The notes under the pieces were generated by a model. It searched no databases, was not told the DNA's origin, and saw nothing but the letters and a program-made list of their open reading frames with translations. Shown piece by piece: positions 52,303-61,461 of a DNA stretch of 64,000 nt (position 1 is the first letter of the stretch; the number at the start of each line of letters is the position of its first letter). Origin of the DNA: Kineothrix sp. MSJ-39. Its GTDB lineage: Bacteria > Bacillota > Clostridia > Lachnospirales > Lachnospiraceae. The position numbers and the translations under genes were made by a program. Location of the stretch: positions 1-64,000 of the forward strand of contig NZ_JAHLPN010000009.1 in assembly GCF_018917935.1 (NCBI RefSeq). Reading direction: 5' to 3'.

Positions 52303-54810
52303 TTATCGTTTTGGCATTTTTTTAAGTTTGCTTTCTTTGAAGGATGCAGTAGCTTTTTCCCAACTGCTGATACCGATTGTTTGCAGGCAGGATTTGGTAT
52401 ATTTTGCATACTGTGGTGTATCCATATACTTGAAAACCTTGTAAGCAGGCTTTTCTTTGCCATCCGTGGTATAAAGGCCAAAGCTCAGCCCCTGTGATAC
52501 CTCGGAAGCGTCATCTTGCATTGAACGGAAGATGACGGCATCAATCATCGGATTGAATTCTGCCTTGTAATAAGTGTAGGCAATGGCTGCTGCCTGCACA
52601 TCCTGCCCGCAATTAGATGTAAAGCCCTGTTCGGATAACAGGATATGCGTATCGGATCCGAAGTTCTTTTTTACATAGTTTGTCATGACATCCAGATTCC
52701 TTGGTGAAACAAAATCGCTGTCAAGACTGTTCTTTGTATAAGAATCTCTCCATGTTGCGGATTGTGTCAAAATAGCAGGGTAAGCATGGTAGGCAAGATT
52801 CCATTTAATGTTTTTGTTTTGTGATTTGATTTCACTGTTGAAAGCATCCATAAATGGTTTTGCACCCCAGTCACCGCACCGGTTAATCCAGGTGTGGTCG
52901 GTACAGATGAATACGCGTGCGTTTTTATAGTTGCTGCGGACTGCATAGTATAAAATACGATAAGTGTCTGCATAGTTTTGCATAAAAGCGGTTTTTCCGG
53001 TGTTTCCGGCGTAATACCACATCGGATAAATATTGACTTCGTTCCCCAGAATCCAGTTATCGAGATGGCAATCTTGTGTGGAATAGCGTTCAGCGAGAAA
53101 ACTGAAGGCTGCTTCCAGTGTTTCACGGGCTTTTTTGGTCTGGGCGTTCATGGCATAGTAACCTGTTCCGGATGAAGCTGATTTTGTGCCATAGAGCAGA
53201 TAAGAATAGGAACTGCCCGGGTAGCGCAGCATGAGCTGTCCGGTAACTGTCATTCCGTTCTGGTTGGCAGAAGAAATAAAACTGCCATACGGATCGTTGA
53301 AATAATAGGTTTTGCCATTGTACCGGTAGGCATAAGAGCCACCTGTTATAACATCATTCAGATTCATGTTAATAAATGTATGCTGTATGCCAAGTCCTGT
53401 ATCTAATGAGCCTTGCAGTCCTTTTTTGGAGGTTGTGGACGGGAAGGCAGCGGTATAAGCTGCTGCAGCTTCCGGGTTCTTGACAAAGGAACTGCCGGAT
53501 ATGATAAAGTAGGATTTCCCTTTTTTCACGGCAAGTGCATACTTGCCCTGAATCAGATGATTTCCTTTTTCGTCGACCAGAGGCAGGGAAAACTGTGGTT
53601 TTGTCAGCTTCGGGCAGGCGGCAATCTTTTTTTCGTATTTATCGGTGGCGGGATTGACTCTGACCAGATAATAGGAGTCGTCGCTGCTCTTCAGTCGTTT
53701 CGGTACGGAAGCGCTGACAAAGAGCTGCCCGTCCTTGACTTCTACTTTTTTGAGTTTGCCGGCATTTTTCTGTGCTTTGTATTCTTTGACCCCTTTTTTG
53801 ATCTTGCAGGACAGAACATTGGAATAAGAACTGTAGCAGATGCTGCCTGTGGAATCTGTGGCAAAAGCACGGACACGGAAGTAATATGTTTTCCCTTTGG
53901 GTAGATTCTGGATTGTGTAGCTTGTTTTGTTCCCAACGGTCTCTTTATTCACATTTTTTTTGAATTTTTTATCGGTTGTATAAGAAATCTCGTAGTTTTT
54001 GGCAGTGGCCGTGTAGCTTAAAGCAACTTTACCGGCGCTTTTGTTCCGCGCATTTGTAAGCTGTGGTGCCTTCGGCTTTGCATCTATCCATTTGGCATAC
54101 AGCGTAAGTGGATTTACAATACCGTTTTCGTCGGAATCGATATAAGAACCGGCAGGGATCTCCGTTACCTTCTCGGTAAAAGTATTGTCCGCATACCAGC
54201 CGTCAAATTTGTAATTTTTCCGCGTAGCATCCGGTAAAACGATTGTGTCGTCAGTGACACGGAAGCTGTAAGGAATATCAATTTCGTTACCATCTGCATC
54301 AACATCGCTTATGCTGCCGCCATTTGTTTCATAGTTGATTTCAAAGGAATAAGGGGTTGTTTTCCAGTTGGCTGTAAAGGTCATATCTTTATTTAGAGAA
54401 AGATTATAAATACTGGAAGTTTTTCGATAGGTTTTGCCGTTAGTCAGGCAGTTCCAGGAAGCTAACTGATAGCCTTGGCGGACCGGCTGCAGAAAATCCG
54501 CAGTTTCATAAAAGTCGTACAGATGTAAGGATGTACCCTGATAGGTGAGCGGAAACTGCATCAGAACGGTCTGGGCATCACTGTCGTAAAAAGTGATTGT
54601 AATGGTTTGACCAACCTCGGTGGCATCTGCGTCCAGATCATCATCCGGCAAAGCGTTTTGCTGTGAGTCGTCATTGGCAGATACAGATGCATCTTCGCCT
54701 GTTGTTTGCGTATCATTTTCCGAGACAGAAGCATGCACAGGCAAATCCATTGGCCGTAGCAGCAGAAGCGCTGCCAGAAAGATTGATAGAATTCTTTTAG
54801 GTTTTTTCAT
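52303..54810 (-). CDS. Secreted multidomain protein with DUF5722/GH-A-like domain
   Basis: The 835-aa protein has a signal peptide (about 1-27) and two InlB B-repeat-like segments (about 65-245, each ending in a TANWK or YAKWI motif). A fibronectin type III domain (about 245-340) and another beta region follow, with a C-terminal domain from about 450. The last has WILGNEVNIYPMW (Glu591) and ILLSEQGFTS (Glu727). These fit the acid/base and nucleophile glutamates of clan GH-A glycosidases, and the region resembles DUF5722. There is no sortase signal. The start at 54810 follows GGGAGG. Substrate is unknown; glycan binding or hydrolysis is inferred. Confidence 0.8.
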   Translation of the reverse strand: MKKPKRILSIFLAALLLLRPMDLPVHASVSENDTQTTGEDASVSANDDSQQNALPDDDLDADATEVGQTITITFYDSDAQTVLMQFPLTYQGTSLHLYDFYETADFLQPVRQGYQLASWNCLTNGKTYRKTSSIYNLSLNKDMTFTANWKTTPYSFEINYETNGGSISDVDADGNEIDIPYSFRVTDDTIVLPDATRKNYKFDGWYADNTFTEKVTEIPAGSYIDSDENGIVNPLTLYAKWIDAKPKAPQLTNARNKSAGKVALSYTATAKNYEISYTTDKKFKKNVNKETVGNKTSYTIQNLPKGKTYYFRVRAFATDSTGSICYSSYSNVLSCKIKKGVKEYKAQKNAGKLKKVEVKDGQLFVSASVPKRLKSSDDSYYLVRVNPATDKYEKKIAACPKLTKPQFSLPLVDEKGNHLIQGKYALAVKKGKSYFIISGSSFVKNPEAAAAYTAAFPSTTSKKGLQGSLDTGLGIQHTFINMNLNDVITGGSYAYRYNGKTYYFNDPYGSFISSANQNGMTVTGQLMLRYPGSSYSYLLYGTKSASSGTGYYAMNAQTKKARETLEAAFSFLAERYSTQDCHLDNWILGNEVNIYPMWYYAGNTGKTAFMQNYADTYRILYYAVRSNYKNARVFICTDHTWINRCGDWGAKPFMDAFNSEIKSQNKNIKWNLAYHAYPAILTQSATWRDSYTKNSLDSDFVSPRNLDVMTNYVKKNFGSDTHILLSEQGFTSNCGQDVQAAAIAYTYYKAEFNPMIDAVIFRSMQDDASEVSQGLSFGLYTTDGKEKPAYKVFKYMDTPQYAKYTKSCLQTIGISSWEKATASFKESKLKKMPKR

Positions 54811-54968
54811 TGTTTACCTCCCTCATATTGATTCTTCTTATATTATAAAGGAAGAAAGGGTGTTCTACAACAAAAGAAAGCACAAAAAGGACTTTACAAA
54901 GTCACAGTTTTCATGTATAAGAAAGATGAAGAAGTAGGGAATTTAATTGAAGAAGTAGGAGGGTCATT

Positions 54969-57278
54969 ATGACATTACAAAGAGAAGTGATAGAACTGAA
55001 GCTGGAGGATCAGCTGGAGGGCATTACACAGTCCATGTACAGTAAATCTATTTCAGCCTGCAGCGATAAAGAACTTTATTATGCAATTCTCCGCCTGACG
55101 AAAGGTATGCTGGAGATCACAGAGCCAATCAGTGGGCCGAAAAAAGTATATTATATTTCGGCAGAATTTCTGATCGGAAAACTGTTATCCAACAATCTGA
55201 TCAATCTGGGCATTTATGATAAATTGAGCGGCATTTTGGAAAAGAACGGCAAGAAACTGGCAGCGATCGAAGAGGTTGAGCCGGAGCCGTCACTTGGCAA
55301 CGGCGGACTTGGCAGACTGGCAGCCTGCTTTCTGGATTCCATTGCAACACTTGGTCTGCCGGGCGACGGTATCGGTCTGAATTATCATTTCGGGCTGTTT
55401 AAACAGGTGTTTAAAAATCACAAGCAGTATGCAGAAAAAAATGACTGGATCGAGGATGATTCCTGGCTGACAAAGACAGATGTGACATTTGATGTCATGT
55501 TTGGTGAGCATAAGGTAACTTCCCGTTTGTATGATATTGATGTAGTGGGTTATGAAAACGGTATTAACAAGCTGCATCTGTTTGATATTGAAACAGTGGA
55601 TGAAAGCATTGTAAAATCAGGCATTGATTTTGATAAGAAAGATATCGATAAAAACCTGACTTTATTCTTATACCCGGATGATTCCGATGAAGCAGGTAAT
55701 CTGCTCCGTATCTATCAGCAGTATTTCATGGTCAGCAATGGTGCACAGCTTATCTTAAAAGAACTGCGTGAAAAGAAATGCGATCTGCGCAAGATGAATG
55801 AGTATGCGGTGATTCAGATCAACGATACCCATCCGACAATGATTATTCCGGAACTGATCCGTATTCTGGTAGATGAAAAGGCATTTACGATTGATGAAGC
55901 AATCGATGTAGTCAGCAAGACGTGTGCTTATACCAATCATACGATTCTGGCGGAAGCACTGGAAAAATGGCCGCTCAAGTATCTGGAAAAGGTTGTACCG
56001 CAGCTTGTACCGATTATCAAAGAGCTTGATAAACGTGTCCGTGCGAAATATGACGATGAGAGAGTACAGATCATCGATAAGGACGACAGAGTCCATATGG
56101 CACATATTGACATTCATTACGGATTTTCCGTTAATGGTGTGGCAGCGATCCATACAGAGATCCTGAAAGAAACAGAACTGAATCATTTTTATAAGATCTA
56201 TCCGGAGAAGTTCAACAATAAGACAAACGGTATTACATTCCGCCGCTGGCTTTTATCCTGCAACAAACCGCTTGCCCAGATGCTGACGGAAACAATTGGC
56301 GACGGCTATAAGAAGAATGCGGATGAACTGAAGAAACTGCTGCAGTTTGAGGACGACAGCAAGGTACTTGACCGGATCGCAGCGATCAAGCATGAAAAGA
56401 AACAGGAACTGGCTGCATATCTGCAGGAGAACGAAGGCGTTACCGTAGATCCGAATTCTATCTTCGATATCCAGATCAAGCGTCTGCATGAGTACAAACG
56501 TCAGCAGATGAATGCGCTGTATATCATACATAAATATTTGGAGATCAAGTGCGGCAAGAAGCCAAGTACACCGATCACCTTTATTTTCGGTGCCAAGGCA
56601 GCACCTGCCTATATCATTGCACAGGATATCATCCACCTGCTGCTCTGCCTGCAGGAGCTTGTCAATAACGATCCTGATGTAAAAGATTACATGAAGGTTG
56701 TCATGGTGGAAAACTACAATGTCAGCTATGCGGAAAAGCTGATCCCTGCCTGCGATATTTCCGAGCAGATCTCTCTGGCAAGTAAGGAAGCATCCGGAAC
56801 AGGTAATATGAAGTTTATGCTGAACGGAGCAGTGACACTCGGTACAAGTGACGGTGCAAACGTAGAGATTGATGAGCTTGTCGGCGAAGACAATATTTAT
56901 ATCTTCGGTGAAAAGTCCGAAACAGTCATCAAACATTATGAGAATGCGGATTATGTTTCCAGGGATTACTATGAGAAGAGCCCTGTGATCAAGGAAGCAG
57001 TGGACTTTATCATAAGTGATGCGCTTGTGAAGATCGGAGATAAGGAAAATCTGGAACGTCTTTACAAAGAGCTTCTGAACAAAGACTGGTTCATGACATT
57101 GTTGGATCTGGAAGCTTATATCAAGACAAAGGATCAGGCACTGGCAGATTACGAAAAGAAAGAAGAATGGAAGAAGAAAATGCTCGTCAACATTGCAATG
57201 GCAGGTTTCTTCTCATCAGACAGAACAATCGCACAATACAATGAGGATATCTGGAAATTAAAAAAAGACGAGATGTAA
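54969..57278 (+). CDS. glgP: Glycogen/maltodextrin phosphorylase
   Basis: The 769-aa GT35 phosphorylase releases glucose-1-phosphate from alpha-1,4-glucans. Seen: [21 protein letters not shown] (glucan/active site), [35 protein letters not shown], and [14 protein letters not shown] with the PLP-binding Lys. It is somewhat shorter than the usual 800 or more residues. ATG 54969 follows GGAGGGTC. malQ starts 10 bp after its stop, so the two form an operon for glycogen or maltodextrin use. Confidence 0.95.
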   Translation: MTLQREVIELKLEDQLEGITQSMYSKSISACSDKELYYAILRLTKGMLEITEPISGPKKVYYISAEFLIGKLLSNNLINLGIYDKLSGILEKNGKKLAAIEEVEPEPSLGNGGLGRLAACFLDSIATLGLPGDGIGLNYHFGLFKQVFKNHKQYAEKNDWIEDDSWLTKTDVTFDVMFGEHKVTSRLYDIDVVGYENGINKLHLFDIETVDESIVKSGIDFDKKDIDKNLTLFLYPDDSDEAGNLLRIYQQYFMVSNGAQLILKELREKKCDLRKMNEYAVIQINDTHPTMIIPELIRILVDEKAFTIDEAIDVVSKTCAYTNHTILAEALEKWPLKYLEKVVPQLVPIIKELDKRVRAKYDDERVQIIDKDDRVHMAHIDIHYGFSVNGVAAIHTEILKETELNHFYKIYPEKFNNKTNGITFRRWLLSCNKPLAQMLTETIGDGYKKNADELKKLLQFEDDSKVLDRIAAIKHEKKQELAAYLQENEGVTVDPNSIFDIQIKRLHEYKRQQMNALYIIHKYLEIKCGKKPSTPITFIFGAKAAPAYIIAQDIIHLLLCLQELVNNDPDVKDYMKVVMVENYNVSYAEKLIPACDISEQISLASKEASGTGNMKFMLNGAVTLGTSDGANVEIDELVGEDNIYIFGEKSETVIKHYENADYVSRDYYEKSPVIKEAVDFIISDALVKIGDKENLERLYKELLNKDWFMTLLDLEAYIKTKDQALADYEKKEEWKKKMLVNIAMAGFFSSDRTIAQYNEDIWKLKKDEM

Positions 57279-57288
57279 GGTGGCAGAA

Positions 57289-58791
57289 ATGAGGAAAAAT
57301 AGAAAAGCCGGCATTTTACTGCCGATCACAAGTCTTCCCAGCAGATATGGGATCGGAACACTGGGAAAGGAAGCATACGCATTTGTGGATTTCCTCAAAA
57401 AAGCAGGACAGTCCTACTGGCAGATATTGCCGGTAGGACCTACCGGTTATGGGGATTCGCCGTATCAGTCGTTTTCGACTTTTGCAGGGAATCCTTATTT
57501 TATCGATCTGGAGCTGATGATTGAGGAGGGACTGCTGACAAAGGAAATCTGTGACCGGGCAGAGCTTGGCACCAATCCGCAATATGTGGATTATGAAAAA
57601 CAATATCAGAACCGTTATCCGCTGCTCCGTCTGGCGTTTCAGAGCTTTACGGCGCAGGGCGGGATCAGAGACAAGGCATATCGCAGCTTTTGCGAAGAAA
57701 ATGCATTCTGGCTGCCTGATTATGCCCTGTATATGGCAGTGAAGGAAACCTTTGACGGCAAGAGCTTTTCCGAGTGGGACGAAGATATCAGACTGCGCAG
57801 GGAAGATGCCCTGCAGAAATATAAGATCGCCTGCAGGGAAGAAATGGATTTTATCTACTTCCTGCAGTATGAGTTTGCAAAGCAGTGGAAGCAATTAAAA
57901 GCATATGCAAATGAAAATGGCATTCGCATCATCGGGGATATTCCGATCTATGTGGCAGCAGACAGTGCGGATACCTGGGCGAATCCACAGCTGTTCCAGC
58001 TTGAGGAGGACGGTGTTCCGAAAGCAGTGGCAGGCTGCCCGCCGGACTGTTTCAGTAAAACAGGCCAGCTTTGGGGCAATCCCGTTTACGACTGGGACTA
58101 TCATAAACAGACCGGATTTGCATGGTGGATCCAACGGATCCGTTACTGCTACCAGCTTTATGATGTGGTCAGGATCGATCATTTCAGAGGTTTTGATGCA
58201 TATTATGCCATTCCCTACGGGGATCCGACGGCAGAGTTCGGTACCTGGATGCCGGGGCCGGGCATGGAGCTTTTTGAAGCACTGCAGAAGGCACTCGGCA
58301 AGATGGATGTCATCGCAGAGGACCTTGGCTTTTTGACGCCGTCTGTGCTGAAACTGGTACGAAAGACCGGTTATCCGGGCATGAAGGTACTGCAGTTTGC
58401 ATTTGATCCGGCAGGAGACAGCACGTATCTGCCGCACAATTATCCGAAAAACAGTGTGGTCTATACGGGCACGCATGACAATGATACATCGATCGGCTGT
58501 TATAAGTCGTTAAGCCGCAGGGAAAAACAGTTTGCAAAGGCTTATCTGGGACTGCAGGGGACGAAAAACATCAACTGGGCATTTATCCGCACGGCGCTGG
58601 CCAGTATGAGCGATACGGCGATCATCATGATGCAGGATTATCTGGGACTTTCCTCCGAAGCGCGGATCAATACACCGTCAACGCTGGGAGATAACTGGAA
58701 GTGGCGTATGCTGCCCGGTCAGGCAGATGAGCAGCTGGCAGAGAAAATCAGGGAAACCTGTTTTGTATATGCAAGATGCAGTAAGCAATGA
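57289..58791 (+). CDS. malQ: 4-alpha-glucanotransferase (GH77)
   Basis: The 500-aa amylomaltase transfers alpha-1,4-glucan chains, supplying substrates for GlgP. Motifs: AGILLPITSLPSRYGIGTLG, QILPVGPTGYGDSPYQSFSTFAGNPYFIDLE, VRIDHFRGFDAYYAIP (nucleophile Asp), DVIAEDLGFL (acid/base Glu) and YTGTHDNDTSIG (third acid). ATG 57289 is chosen because AAGGTGG precedes it; a GTG at 57280 overlaps this site. Confidence 0.94.
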   Translation: MRKNRKAGILLPITSLPSRYGIGTLGKEAYAFVDFLKKAGQSYWQILPVGPTGYGDSPYQSFSTFAGNPYFIDLELMIEEGLLTKEICDRAELGTNPQYVDYEKQYQNRYPLLRLAFQSFTAQGGIRDKAYRSFCEENAFWLPDYALYMAVKETFDGKSFSEWDEDIRLRREDALQKYKIACREEMDFIYFLQYEFAKQWKQLKAYANENGIRIIGDIPIYVAADSADTWANPQLFQLEEDGVPKAVAGCPPDCFSKTGQLWGNPVYDWDYHKQTGFAWWIQRIRYCYQLYDVVRIDHFRGFDAYYAIPYGDPTAEFGTWMPGPGMELFEALQKALGKMDVIAEDLGFLTPSVLKLVRKTGYPGMKVLQFAFDPAGDSTYLPHNYPKNSVVYTGTHDNDTSIGCYKSLSRREKQFAKAYLGLQGTKNINWAFIRTALASMSDTAIIMMQDYLGLSSEARINTPSTLGDNWKWRMLPGQADEQLAEKIRETCFVYARCSKQ

Positions 58792-58792
58792 G

Positions 58793-58825
58793 TGAAAAAA
58801 ACAGCCGAACTTAATGTCCGGCTGT
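58793..58825 (-). terminator. Terminator of the CYTH gene, convergent
   Basis: On the minus strand, CAGCCGGAC pairs with GTTCGGCTG (58802-58824), followed by a T-run (A's at 58794-58801). The stem covers the last codons of the CYTH gene. Confidence 0.7.
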
Positions 58826-59260
58826 AGCCATATTGGAGTTGTGATAGGCGGGATCGTTTGTGACATCTGCAAGGAACCAGTCCGGCATGACAAAGGCATT
58901 GGCACTTTCTTCATCCGGGAATTCCACCTCTGCCATAACGAGGTCGGATGGTGAATGGAACAGATCCAGTTCAATGACCAGATTGGTATGGTCGATCGGA
59001 ATTTTGTAGCGAGTTTTGTGGATAACAACCCCTTCTGTCTTTGGCAGGAGCTTTTCAAAGGCTTCCTGTGTCAGCGGCAGGTTGTATTCTTCCCGCACCA
59101 TAAGACCGCTTCCTTTATAGGTAAAGACGTATTTGCTGTCCTGCTTGCGGATCCGCATGACGGGATCGGTGCACAGATACGCCTGCTTGATCTCATAATG
59201 TGGATAAGCATCCAGATTTTCGGGAAGCTGTTTGATCGTAAATTTACGTTCGATTTCCAT
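58811..59260 (-). CDS. CYTH domain (triphosphate tunnel metalloenzyme) protein
   Basis: The 149-aa protein starts MEIERKFTIKQLP, the ExExK signature of CYTH proteins (Glu2, Glu4, Lys6). Charged strands follow (AYLCTDPVMRIRKQ, YKIPIDHTNLVIELDLF and VMAEVEFPDEESA), which form the metal- and triphosphate-binding tunnel. Likely a tripolyphosphatase or adenylate-cyclase-like enzyme; the substrate is unclear. The minus-strand start at 59260 follows CGGAG. Confidence 0.9.
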   Translation of the reverse strand: MEIERKFTIKQLPENLDAYPHYEIKQAYLCTDPVMRIRKQDSKYVFTYKGSGLMVREEYNLPLTQEAFEKLLPKTEGVVIHKTRYKIPIDHTNLVIELDLFHSPSDLVMAEVEFPDEESANAFVMPDWFLADVTNDPAYHNSNMATAGH

Positions 59261-59406
59261 GATTTTGTACTCCGTTTCAAAAGGATTTGTGGATGCGGAT
59301 GTATATGACAGACAGGCTGCCATCCGCTATCATTACTATTATATATGGTGAGTGGTAAAAATGCGAATTATTTTTCTGCGATAGAGCAGAAGAACAGGAG
59401 AAAACT

Positions 59407-59958
59407 ATGAATAAAGTATGTGTATTTCTGGCAGACGGTGTGGAGGAGATCGAAGCACTGACTGTGGTAGACATTTTAAGACGTGGCGGCGTTACGGTAG
59501 AGACAGTGTCCATTACGGACAGTAAGAGCGTCACAAGCTCACACAAGATTACAATACAGGCAGATAAAACGCTTTCGGAGCTTGATTTTGATGAGGTTGC
59601 CATGATCGTTCTGCCGGGTGGAATGCCCGGAACAAAGAATCTGGAAGCATGTGCACCGCTTATGGAGCAGGTGGATCGGTTCCACGCACAGGGAAAGTAT
59701 TTGAGTGCGATCTGTGCAGCACCGAGCATTTTCGGTCATAAGGGACTGTTAAAGGGCAGAACAGCCTGCTGTTTCCCGGATTTTGAAAGTCATCTGGAAG
59801 GTGCAACTGTGACTAAGAATCCGGTAGAGGTCTGCGATCACTTTATCACAAGCCGCGGTATGGGCACGGCGATCGAATTTGCACTTGCCATTCTGGCACG
59901 TATGCAGGATCAGGCGTGTGCGGACGATATTGCAGAGCGGATCGTATACGAACGCTAA
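59407..59958 (+). CDS. DJ-1/PfpI family protein
   Basis: The 183-aa protein has MNKVCVFLADGVEEIEALTVVDILRRGG (metal/Glu motif), VLPGGMPGTKNL, and the nucleophile Cys103 in AICAAPSIFG, as in DJ-1/YajL proteins. These act as chaperones or glyoxalase/deglycase enzymes. It starts at ATG 59407 behind AGGAG. It is divergent from the CYTH gene. Confidence 0.92.
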   Translation: MNKVCVFLADGVEEIEALTVVDILRRGGVTVETVSITDSKSVTSSHKITIQADKTLSELDFDEVAMIVLPGGMPGTKNLEACAPLMEQVDRFHAQGKYLSAICAAPSIFGHKGLLKGRTACCFPDFESHLEGATVTKNPVEVCDHFITSRGMGTAIEFALAILARMQDQACADDIAERIVYER

Positions 59959-60021
59959 AACAGGTGGCATAGAAGCTATGCGATCTGCATATAAAAAACA
60001 AAGAAAAGGGAATGAAAAATA

Positions 60022-60879
60022 ATGTGGACGAGAAGTGAATTAAAAGAAAAAGCAAAAGTTTACGTAAAACGCAGTTACTGGCCGCTCGTACTGGTATCTC
60101 TGATTCTGGCGGTCATCACCGGTGGGTTTTCGAACGGCGGTAACAGCGGTAATTACTCGACAGACTGGAGTGACAGTGTGGACGGAGGCGATATCGCAAA
60201 CCGGATCACCGGAAGTATCACAGGGATTAACTGGGCACTTGTAGGTGGCATTATGGCAGTGACTGCGGTGTTTGCCATCGCCGTGATCGCCATTGCCGTG
60301 GCTGTATCCATATTTGTGCTGAATCCGATCGAGGTTGGCTGCAGAAGATATTTTATCGAAGCGGCTTATGGTGAAGTGACCATGAAAAACATTGGTGTGC
60401 TGGTGCAGGCATTTAAGGACGGGAAATATGGCAATATCGTAAAGACCATGTTTCTGAGAGATCTGTATCAGTTTTTGTGGACACTGCTTTTGGTCATTCC
60501 GGGTATTGTGAAGAGCTATGAGTATCGGATGATCCCTTATATTCTGGCAGAAAATCCGGACGTGACAACAGAAGAAGCGTTCCGCCTTTCCAAAGAAATG
60601 ATGGACGGTGAAAAGTGGGAAGCATTTGTGCTGGATCTTTCCTTTATCGGATGGGCGCTTGTGGCAGGTATTACATGCGGTATTGCAGGCATTTTCTGGG
60701 TAAATCCTTATATGAACATGACAGGAACGGCACTTTATGAAACATTAAAGAGAAGAGCGAAAGTAGATTATTACGATAAGTCGCTGGGCGGCTATGAGAA
60801 TGTATACGGTAATCCGGGGGCTTATATGGATCAGGCACCGCAGGATTATTATGAAGATGGAAATATAAGAGATTTATAA
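60022..60879 (+). CDS. DUF975-like integral membrane protein
   Basis: The 285-aa protein has five to six membrane segments. The N-terminal WTRSELKEKAKVYVKRSYWPL and the later NPIEVGCRRYFIEAAYGE fit the DUF975 family. A hydrophilic Gly/Ser/Asp loop lies after the first segment. It starts at ATG 60022 after AAAAGGGAATG. Function unknown. Confidence 0.85.
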   Translation: MWTRSELKEKAKVYVKRSYWPLVLVSLILAVITGGFSNGGNSGNYSTDWSDSVDGGDIANRITGSITGINWALVGGIMAVTAVFAIAVIAIAVAVSIFVLNPIEVGCRRYFIEAAYGEVTMKNIGVLVQAFKDGKYGNIVKTMFLRDLYQFLWTLLLVIPGIVKSYEYRMIPYILAENPDVTTEEAFRLSKEMMDGEKWEAFVLDLSFIGWALVAGITCGIAGIFWVNPYMNMTGTALYETLKRRAKVDYYDKSLGGYENVYGNPGAYMDQAPQDYYEDGNIRDL

Positions 60880-60890
60880 GGAATATAACA

Positions 60891-60919
60891 AAAAGGACAG
60901 CAGCCGCTGTCCTTTTTGC
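60891..60919 (+). terminator. Terminator after the DUF975 gene
   Basis: AAAAGGACAGC (60891-60901) pairs with GCTGTCCTTTT (60906-60916). The minus-strand SASP gene converges on it. Confidence 0.85.
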
Positions 60920-60936
60920 ATGAAGATCTGAGGGAG

Positions 60937-61143
60937 TTATCTTAACTGAGATTCTTCGTAGTTCTTTACCATTCTACGAACCATCTCGCCACCGATGGAA
61001 CCTGCTTCCTTAGAAGTCAGATCACCGTTGTAGCCTTCTTTTAAGTTAACACCAAGTTCAGATGCAACCTCTGTTTTGAAACGATCCATAGCTGCCTTAG
61101 CTTCTGGAACTTCCATGCTCTTAGATGATTTTGTGTTTGCCAT
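60937..61143 (-). CDS. Alpha/beta-type small acid-soluble spore protein
   Basis: The 68-aa protein (MANTKSSKSMEVPEAKAAM to YEESQLR) has the conserved KTEVASELGVNL segment, with the Glu at which the GPR protease cuts. The second conserved helix region is SKEAGSIGGEMVRRMVK. Such SASPs coat spore DNA and protect it from UV and heat. The minus-strand start at 61143 follows GGAGGTG. A sigma-G-like promoter and an unusual inverted repeat lie upstream. Confidence 0.94.
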   Translation of the reverse strand: MANTKSSKSMEVPEAKAAMDRFKTEVASELGVNLKEGYNGDLTSKEAGSIGGEMVRRMVKNYEESQLR

Positions 61144-61180
61144 TTTGTTCACCTCCGTGATTTTATTTGTTGATCTATTT

Positions 61181-61250
61181 CCAAGATAAGTGCAAAACAC
61201 TTACTCTGGAATTGCTTCGCCGGATCCGTGCTTTTTATCACTTATCTTGG
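61181..61250. repeat. 12-bp perfect inverted repeat in the SASP leader
   Basis: CCAAGATAAGTG (61181-61192) and CACTTATCTTGG (61239-61250) are 46 bp apart. The left arm also forms a smaller hairpin, AAGTG (61188-61192) with CACTT (61198-61202). CGGATCCG (61221-61228) is a palindrome between the arms. In the SASP mRNA the distal arm would be at the very 5' end. Confidence 0.75.
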
Positions 61251-61253
61251 TGT

Positions 61254-61283
61254 TATTATGTTCGGAATGAAAGAAATCTATAA
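61254..61283 (-). promoter_or_regulatory. Sigma-G-like promoter of the SASP gene
   Basis: The minus strand reads TTATA, an 18-nt spacer and CATAATA (-10 at complement of 61254-61260). The -10 fits CATWMTA fully. Confidence 0.55.
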
Positions 61284-61352
61284 TGGTAAGTTCTGTCAGA
61301 CAAAAAAGTGCATTTTTGCAAAGAAAAAGTGCTGGTAATTGCATGTTACTTG

Positions 61353-61361
61353 TGCTATAAT
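61353..61361 (+). promoter_or_regulatory. Extended -10 promoter of tig-clpP-clpX
   Basis: TGC-TATAAT (61353-61361) with a weak -35. It shares GTGCTATAAT with the hpf promoter. Confidence 0.5.
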
Positions 61362-61461
61362 CCTATAATGACTGTGAGTATGGGAAATTGTTTCTTGGCT
61401 CAGTACGAAAAGAATATTGCGTGATACGAATGAGATCACAAGCAAGGAGGAAATAGAAAAA

